Source of the DNA: Amorphochlora amoebiformis
Taxonomy: Eukaryota > Cercozoa > Chlorarachniophyceae
NCBI GenBank assembly: GCA_054601695.1
Contig: BAAHQB010000284.1
Location: 1 to 64,000 of the forward strand
Direction: 5' to 3'
Length of the DNA stretch: 64,000 nt
Shown here: in pieces, positions 1-64,000 of the stretch
How the letters are laid out: each line of letters opens with the position of its first letter
Numbering within the stretch: position 1 is the first letter of the stretch
Notes under the pieces: generated by a model
Databases searched by the model: none
Told to the model about the DNA's origin: nothing
What the model saw: only the letters and a program-made list of their open reading frames with translations
Position numbers and translations under genes: made by a program

Positions 1-8
1 TATTAATT

Positions 9-40
<32 letters not shown>

Positions 41-123
41 TATATCCAAAATTGTATTTATATGGATATATATGCATATATGTAAGCATATATATATATA
101 CATATATCTATATATGTATATAT

Positions 124-169
<46 letters not shown>

Positions 170-242
170 GTTCATGTGTATATATATATGTATATATATG
201 TATATTTAAGTACATATACGCATACATGTAATTTATACGCAC
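1..242. repeat. TA microsatellite, ChaC last visible intron
   Basis: Almost pure (TA)n with interspersed C/G interruptions. No exon could be found; it is the intron that follows ChaC exon 7. Confidence 0.9.
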
Positions 243-313
243 CTATGATCGCCGCCGTGTCCTTATCGTTCGGCGAATCCACGTAAGCCTGAAGTATATA
301 TGTATTATGTGCA

Positions 314-347
<34 letters not shown>

Positions 348-426
348 CATACATATATATACTTAAAAATACGTGTGTGTGTGTATAATATGCATATATA
401 TACAAACACACAAGTATATATATATA

Positions 427-470
<44 letters not shown>

Positions 471-1078
471 ATATTATTATATGTATATTTTTAGCATTAT
501 CCAGATATATGCATAATATATTTTCATACATATATACACATATAGCGTACACATATATATCTATATATTCTTCTTTAGCATAAGAAAAAAAAGAAATATA
601 TTTACAACTTCCTTTCTCCTCATAGTCTCATAACACTCTCCCCTCCCCCCATCTCGCTTCTCTCTTCCGTCATATATCACCCCAACATGACCTTCACATA
701 TCGACCAACTCACCTTATTGTCCGCAGTCCCGATGTAAAATAAAACCTCTCCTATCTCCTTTCCATCTTCGTCGAACGCCGGCTCGATCCTCTGGGAGTA
801 TCCGCCTTATGAATATTCATATCGATATGATTTACATGTGTATGGATACATCTAGTGTGTGTGTGTGTGTGTGTGTGTTCTCGGGGGGTTTTGGTGAGTG
901 GGTGTAGATATAAGTGGGTGTAGATATAAGAGGGGATATATGTATATATATATGTATATTTATCTATATATATATATATATATATGTATGTATATAAGTT
1001 TATATATATATATATATATATATATTATAGATATATATATATATATATTTACATATGTATATATATATTATAATATAC

Positions 1079-1109
<31 letters not shown>

Positions 1110-1142
1110 CATATGTGTGTGTATATATTTGTACATATATAT

Positions 1143-1180
<38 letters not shown>

Positions 1181-1247
1181 ATATATATACACACACATAT
1201 ATATATATATATATACATAGATATAAATATATGTATATAAATATATT

Positions 1248-1284
<37 letters not shown>

Positions 1285-1360
1285 TGTAATATAATACTAT
1301 AATTCATTAATACTAGATTAATCACATAGACCATTCTCTCTGACGTCGAGATATAAGATT

Positions 1361-1408
<48 letters not shown>

Positions 1409-1890
1409 GAATGTAAAATAATACTATAATGCATTAATACTAGATTATTCACATGGACCTTTCTCTCTGACGTCGAGATATCGAATGACGTCCTCTCTAT
1501 CCTTCTCATCGATACGAAATGCGCAACCCCAAGTTATTTCCTCCATATATACATTTATATAATATATATATATATATACATATAATATCATATATATATA
1601 TATATATAATATTATATATATATATTTACATATGCATATATTACTATCGTTTTTTTGGAATACGTGTGTTAGTCCGTACCGATTGTGCAGGCACGAGTGT
1701 CACCACACGTCCAGGGAACTTCGGAGTACCTCTGTGGTCTGGGGGTTGAAGGTAAACTTTGAGCTTGTGGATATTAATTAAAGCTTGAAAATAATATACA
1801 TTTTGATGATGGTATATATATATATATATATATATATGTATTGTATTATGTATGTGTGTATGTATTATACAATACAACATAATATGTATG

Positions 1891-1942
<52 letters not shown>

Positions 1943-1943
1943 T

Positions 1944-2034
<91 letters not shown>

Positions 2035-2075
2035 TGTATATATATATATATATATTATATATATGTGTGTATATA

Positions 2076-2129
<54 letters not shown>

Positions 2130-2586
2130 TATATTATATAATACATCATACCCACATAATTAAGTTCTGATGATCACATTTGCCTCCGACCCAACCCCCT
2201 ACCCAGGTCACGTATCTCTATAGACGTTCATATTATGTGCATTCCAGTAATGACGCATATGTATCTCTCACCAGTCGATGCCTGCCAGAACCTTCTCTTG
2301 TACCCCTTCACGTAACATGCCTAAAAAGCACCTCTCAAATCAATAACCGTACGATACCCCAAATCCAACCAGACTGGACGATAAACGCAAAATACATCAC
2401 CTTCTTCTCCACGAAAGGAAAGCCTTGCCTCCATATCAAGCTGCCGTATCTGAAGAATACGTGGCGTGAACTGACTCTAAAATTCATCGTTTGAGAAACT
2501 AAATGGACGAACCCGAAAATCCAGAGCTTGTCGACGGATTTGAGCTTCTCACAGGCTACCGCGATCTTTCCCTTCCAATCGTCCAT
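243..2586 (-). CDS. CHAC: ChaC-like glutathione-specific gamma-glutamylcyclotransferase, 3' end outside window
   Basis: ChaC enzymes cleave the gamma-glutamyl bond of glutathione in the cytosol, giving 5-oxoproline and Cys-Gly. Exons, 5' to 3' on the minus strand: 2586-2513, 2449-2401, 2320-2272, 1738-1680, 1540-1459, 805-714 and 288-243; every phase joins. The start is ATG at 2586, giving [10 protein letters not shown], then LWIFGYGSLIW, which carries the family's YGSL substrate loop. Next come [37 protein letters not shown] and [11 protein letters not shown], all matching ChaC in order, then [15 protein letters not shown]. The visible 150 residues end at a phase-1 donor (GTGCGT) before the C-terminal helices, which must lie left of position 1. 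Donors are irregular (GTTCGT, GTACGG, GTCCAT). Introns are TA-rich. The gene is divergent from the ZC3H15-like gene. Family assignment is firm; CHAC1 versus CHAC2 type is not decided. Confidence 0.93.
1296..1354 (-). repeat. Decayed copy of the 3' edge of ChaC exon 5
   Basis: About 58 bp closely matches 1417-1481, which covers the last codons of ChaC exon 5, its donor and the first intron bases. Both copies share the motifs taatactagatta and ctctctgacgtcgagata. The copy lies downstream of the exon in transcription direction, separated by a TA array, and keeps the YLDVRE coding stub. Confidence 0.85.
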
Positions 2587-2755
2587 GGAGGATTTTCGTC
2601 CTACAGAGAGAAAAAGGGTAGGAAGCTGCCTCTTGGGAGCCAATGGTCAATTATAGCCGAAAAATTAACAAACCTTTTGAAACGCGGAATATATCGGCTC
2701 CGAGACCTTGGGGAAGGCTCTGGATCGTGGTGGTAAACCTGTAGATAAGCAAGCC
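2587..2755. promoter_or_regulatory. Shared intergenic region between divergent ChaC and ZC3H15-like genes
   Basis: 169 bp separate the two opposing start codons. It contains no TA array and no obvious TATA box. The span must hold both promoters and both 5' UTRs unless upstream non-coding exons exist. Confidence 0.6.
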
Positions 2756-7371
<4,616 letters not shown>

Positions 7372-7805
7372 ATTCTTACGTCTTCGATATATGGCGCTAT
7401 ACGTACTAGACGTATGATGTCATGTGATAAGATTAAGCGATTGTCATTGATTCGTACGTATCGCAATAAGTTGATTATCTAGATTGTCTGGATTATATCT
7501 AGTATATCATAGTACTAGATACTATCGTTGATAGATACTGGCAGGAATATAACTGTAGAATTTCACTAGACTCAGCCAAAAGTGGAATAGTGAATCGAGA
7601 TGCCAGGTGGCTTTCAAATAATAATTTCATATATTTTCATACAGACTAGACAGATGAAACAAAAACACCTGTCTCGTGAATAAGTAACATTCTAAACATA
7701 AATTAAAATTGGCGCTTGCGATTAGAATACCTAATTGATAATCCTAGTAAATTTTAAATATACATTGCTAGGAGGCCTAACACACTTGTGTTGCGAAGCG
7801 TTGTT
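7372..7805. other. Intergenic region between convergent ZC3H15-like and CLC genes
   Basis: 434 bp of ordinary complexity, AT-rich, between the TAA at 7371 and the CLC stop (complement of 7806-7808). It must contain both 3' ends. I see no gene. Short repeats of tctagta/tactagat are present. Confidence 0.6.
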
Positions 7806-37519
<29,714 letters not shown>

Positions 37520-37605
37520 GGCAATTCCTCGGCACCCAAAATTTTGGGAATCCCGGGATTTCGTAGTTTATCGGAATCCAGAAAGCCTCGGATTGTCGGA
37601 TAGTC
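37520..37605. promoter_or_regulatory. 86-bp shared intergenic region between divergent CLC and six-helix protein genes
   Basis: Only 86 bp lie between the two start codons, without TA repeats. A bidirectional promoter is inferred, or one transcript starts inside the other's coding span. Confidence 0.55.
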
Positions 37606-40761
<3,156 letters not shown>

Positions 40762-41292
40762 GACTCTCTTTATATCTAGTATATGTATCTCAAACGCTCG
40801 AAGCACTCAGGGCTTGTCAAAGTTAAATTTTAATATTACCTTCATTGTCCTTCAAGGCATTGTATACCTAGATACGCGTTGTAATGCTTATAGTGCTGTC
40901 ATGTGTGTATATCTACTAGATCTAGCGGCGCCCTGATCGTCTTTGGTTGTTTGTCAAACTAGTCAAAGTTTTGAGTTTTGAAACCACTATATACTAGATA
41001 TAAGATGTACTACGCCGCGTTGGGTGCGCTCAGTAACAAAGATCTACTAGATCTAGTGGCTAACACTGGGAACACTCTGGACACTTGCTAGATGGGGTGT
41101 TGCGTGTCTGTCATCGGTTTAACATCAGCCACCCGACTATTTTTACGTGTAGAGTCTAGAAGCGGGTCTAGGCGGCATTGGAGATATGCTAGATATGTAA
41201 AACTCGGTATTTGAGGATACCTTCTCGAACAAGTTACGGAATTACGCTTATTTATGTTACGATGTAAAGTTAGAATCATTCAGCGAGCACAA
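40762..41292. other. Intergenic region between convergent genes
   Basis: 531 bp of normal complexity between two stop codons. It contains repeated tctactagatctag(c/t)ggc at 40912 and 41041 but no recognisable gene. Both 3' UTRs must lie here. Confidence 0.6.
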
Positions 41293-52854
<11,562 letters not shown>

Positions 52855-52943
52855 CGCGCTGGCCAAATATAGACGACGGGATTGCCGTCACGCTCTGTGA
52901 CGACAGTCACGACTCTCATTTTAGTTCCGAGATCTCCGGTGTG

Positions 52944-52972
52944 GACACGTGTCTGTTTCTTAGACACGTGTC
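52944..52972. promoter_or_regulatory. Two palindromic GACACGTGTC boxes upstream of SERINC
   Basis: Identical 10-bp palindromes at 52944-52953 and 52963-52972, each containing the E-box/G-box core CACGTG. They lie about 90-120 bp upstream of the SERINC start codon. CACGTG is a known bHLH or bZIP binding core; function here is inferred. Confidence 0.6.
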
Positions 52973-53243
52973 AATCTGGATTCCATGGCCGAAGATGATT
53001 CTAGACATCAATCTACATAAATGAACATAAACTCATATACGAGCATGTTAGATACATGTAGGAACGTGTGCGGTGACATCGATCTACCTGGACCGACGCG
53101 CTCGGTGTCCAGTGCAATCAATTGAAGGCAAGTACCCGATTTTTCCACAGTCTGGAGCTTACGGTATGCTGCTCGGTAGGCATGACCTTCGACTGATCCA
53201 TGCGTCACGTGTATACTTGTAACGTAGAACATATGCCAGCTAG

Positions 53244-53280
53244 CAGATATTAGAATATCTTTTTCTATATTGCTTTTATC

Positions 53281-53311
<31 letters not shown>

Positions 53312-53431
53312 ATGTATATGCATGTATGTATATGCGTGTATATATATCAGATATTAGAATACATTTTTCTATATTGCTTTAATCTATATATATATATATA
53401 TATGTGTATGTATATGCATGTATGTATATGC

Positions 53432-53440
<9 letters not shown>
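53244..53440. repeat. Tandem duplication of about 105 bp with TA/TG microsatellite
   Basis: The block cagatattagaat...tttttctatattgcttt followed by TA, then tatgtatatgcatgtatgtatatgcg, occurs twice (from 53247 and from 53348). Confidence 0.85.
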
Positions 53441-53476
<36 letters not shown>

Positions 53477-53512
53477 GTGTATTTATAAGTACATGTATTT
53501 ATTTTTATATTT

Positions 53513-53599
<87 letters not shown>

Positions 53600-53678
53600 T
53601 GAGTGTATCATGTATACAAATTAAATAATACAATATTTACATAAATACCTATACATCTTTGCATACACACACACACAC

Positions 53679-53737
<59 letters not shown>

Positions 53738-53778
53738 TGTGAGTATACTCATATGTGCGCATATTGTATGAAAATACC

Positions 53779-53840
<62 letters not shown>

Positions 53841-53959
53841 TGTATATGCATATACACACATGTTTATAACGAGTGTACATGTATATGGTTAGTATATGGT
53901 TTCTTCAAAAGATACGATACTACATTTTTTTGGTTTTTCGTCACATGTAATCCATTCAG

Positions 53960-54061
53960 GTTTGTATGTTTCCATGGATCATATCGTCGAGCATTCACTT
54001 TCGAGAGTATGAGGAGTGGAAGATCGATCCTGAGCGCAGGCGCAAGCGCCGGAGGGACTAG
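53960..54061 (+). CDS. Orphan 3'-terminal exon with basic C-terminus, unknown protein
   Basis: After an acceptor (CCATTCAG), the plus frame reads a short hydrophobic stretch and then FREYEEWKIDPERRRKRRRD before TAG at 54059-54061. The composition is GC-rich and clearly coding-like. Upstream exons of this gene were not identified; an open frame at 53050-53215 on plus is possible, but the minus strand is equally open there. The first codon phase is uncertain: another phase would end earlier (VEHSLSRV). It lies between SERINC and the transporter gene, both on minus. Confidence 0.5.
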   Translation, partial: VCMFPWIISSSIHFREYEEWKIDPERRRKRRRD

Positions 54062-54546
54062 AGGGAGCCCGATGAAGATAGCTTTGAGGCTTCCAGACCT
54101 CTAGACCTAGACAATAGGAGTGGGAAGGGGGGAAGGGCGCGTTGCGATGGGGTTTATTGCATGCACATACACATCATACACACAGACTCTGATCTGGTAT
54201 CTTTACCCACATAGACACATCATGTATTGTGTATACTAGTATACTAGGTATAGCGGCTCGGTGAGTCGTTATGTATGAGCAAAATATTATGTTAGCCGCT
54301 AGTATTATATACTGAGTCAACGGTTTTAACAGCTGGACACGAATGATTAATGTAACGTAACTTAAATTGATATTTTCTCGGGCGTGCCACATTGCTAAAA
54401 ATTTGAACAGGGATATATTGTATAGATACATATGTATAGCCGTCCTTGAAACAATGGTGAGAACTTGGAAGAGCCCGCTAACGACTGTCTGCGCGACTCT
54501 TATTATTACTAAAAGCCTCTAAGGTAATTCCTCTTAAAATTAGTAA
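54062..54546. other. Intergenic region, convergent with the transporter gene
   Basis: 485 bp of ordinary complexity. I see no gene or repeat beyond short AT-rich stretches. Confidence 0.55.
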
Positions 54547-57689
<3,143 letters not shown>

Positions 57690-57965
57690 AATTTTTTCCT
57701 AGGTAGCTCGAAAGAGACTATGTGAGAGAAGGGTGAAGTGTCCAGGCACGGCGCGTCGGTATTCGGTTGTGCAGCTGCTAATCGCACTTCAATGCCAATC
57801 CAGCCGAAGAATTCAGGAATTATCTTTTCGTCCTTTTGTCAAGTTTTTGATGTGTTGGAGACTCGTCGGAGACTCGCACACAGTTACGGTACTGTTACAT
57901 TCCGTTTTATTTCGATCTGGCGCCAAAACGTCACTCGGAGTGACAATTCATCCAACATTGGCACA
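57690..57965. promoter_or_regulatory. Shared intergenic region between divergent transporter and plus-strand gene
   Basis: 276 bp between the two putative start codons, normal complexity, no TA array. Confidence 0.55.
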
Positions 57966-63649
<5,684 letters not shown>

Positions 63650-63659
63650 GTATTTGCAC

Positions 63660-64000
63660 TCCAATATCTATATATTCCTCTTTCTCTCTCTCTTCTCTTC
63701 TCTCTTTTTCTCTCTTCTCTTTTTTTCTTTCTCCTCTCTTTCTCTCGTCTGTCTTTCTCTTCCTCTCTTTCTCTCCTCTCTCTTTCTCTTCTCTCTCTCT
63801 TTCTCTTTTCTCTCTCTCTCTCTTCTCTCCCTTTCTCTTCTCTCTCTCTCTCTCTCTCTTCTCTCCCTTTCTCTTCTCTCTCTTTCTCTTCTCTCTCTTT
63901 CTCTTCTCGCTCTTTCTCTCCTCTCTCTTTCTCTCCTCTCTCTTTCTCTCCTCTCTCTTTCTCTCCTCTCTCTTTCTCTCCTCTCTCTTTCTCTCCTCTC
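63660..64000. repeat. CT-rich polypyrimidine tract to window edge
   Basis: CTCTCTTTCTCTTCT-type repeats after the donor of the exon ending at 63649. At the end a 15-bp unit (tctctcctctctttc) repeats tandemly. Confidence 0.95.

Noticed and set aside
53008-53232. Minus frame with HAYRAAYRKLQTVEKSGT and an equally long plus frame in the same bases
   Set aside because: Both strands are open for about 74 codons and neither has a clear family or start. Kept only as an unresolved possibility.

Overview
The window is nuclear DNA from a eukaryote, very probably a protist. About 85-90% is non-coding and is dominated by (TA)n microsatellites, purine/pyrimidine tracts and interstitial telomere-type TTAGGG arrays. 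Nearly all the long 'YIYIYI' open frames are translated TA repeats and not genes. When short non-TA islands were read on both strands for splice sites and phase, six multi-exon protein-coding genes became clear, plus a seventh that runs off the right edge and one isolated terminal exon. The telomere-type array suggests TTAGGG telomeres. I cannot assign a species from sequence alone.

Layout, left to right: (1) a ChaC-like gamma-glutamylcyclotransferase on the minus strand (243-2586), 3' end beyond the left edge; (2) a ZC3H15/DFRP1-like gene on the plus strand (2756-7371), divergent from ChaC across 169 bp; (3) a roughly 30 kb CLC chloride-channel gene on the minus strand (7806-37519) with about 42 small exons and two C-terminal CBS domains; (4) an unrecognised six-helix membrane protein on the plus strand (37606-40761), divergent from CLC across 86 bp; (5) a SERINC gene on the minus strand (41293-52854); (6) an orphan plus-strand terminal exon ending in a basic tail (53960-54061); (7) a TPT/SLC35-like DMT transporter on the minus strand (54547-57689); (8) a type II-like membrane protein on the plus strand (57966 to beyond 63649), possibly a glycosyltransferase. 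Genes tend to sit in head-to-head pairs with short shared promoters and meet tail-to-tail. I see no functional operon-like theme; five of the genes encode membrane proteins.

The most striking structure lies in the introns. Many exons are accompanied by decayed partial copies of their own edges, separated by TA arrays. Copies of the 5' edge (acceptor plus first codons) always lie upstream of the exon. Copies of the 3' edge (last codons plus donor) always lie downstream. Telomere-type repeats lie close to splice sites and almost always have CCCTAA on the transcribed (sense) strand, which supplies CTAAC branch-point-like and pyrimidine-rich sequence. Three copies of a tRNA-headed SINE-like element and one LINE 3' fragment also lie in introns, all in the host gene's sense orientation.

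Exon boundaries were chosen by GT/GC-AG sites, phase agreement and family alignment from memory. Where phases fail to connect, the entry says so.
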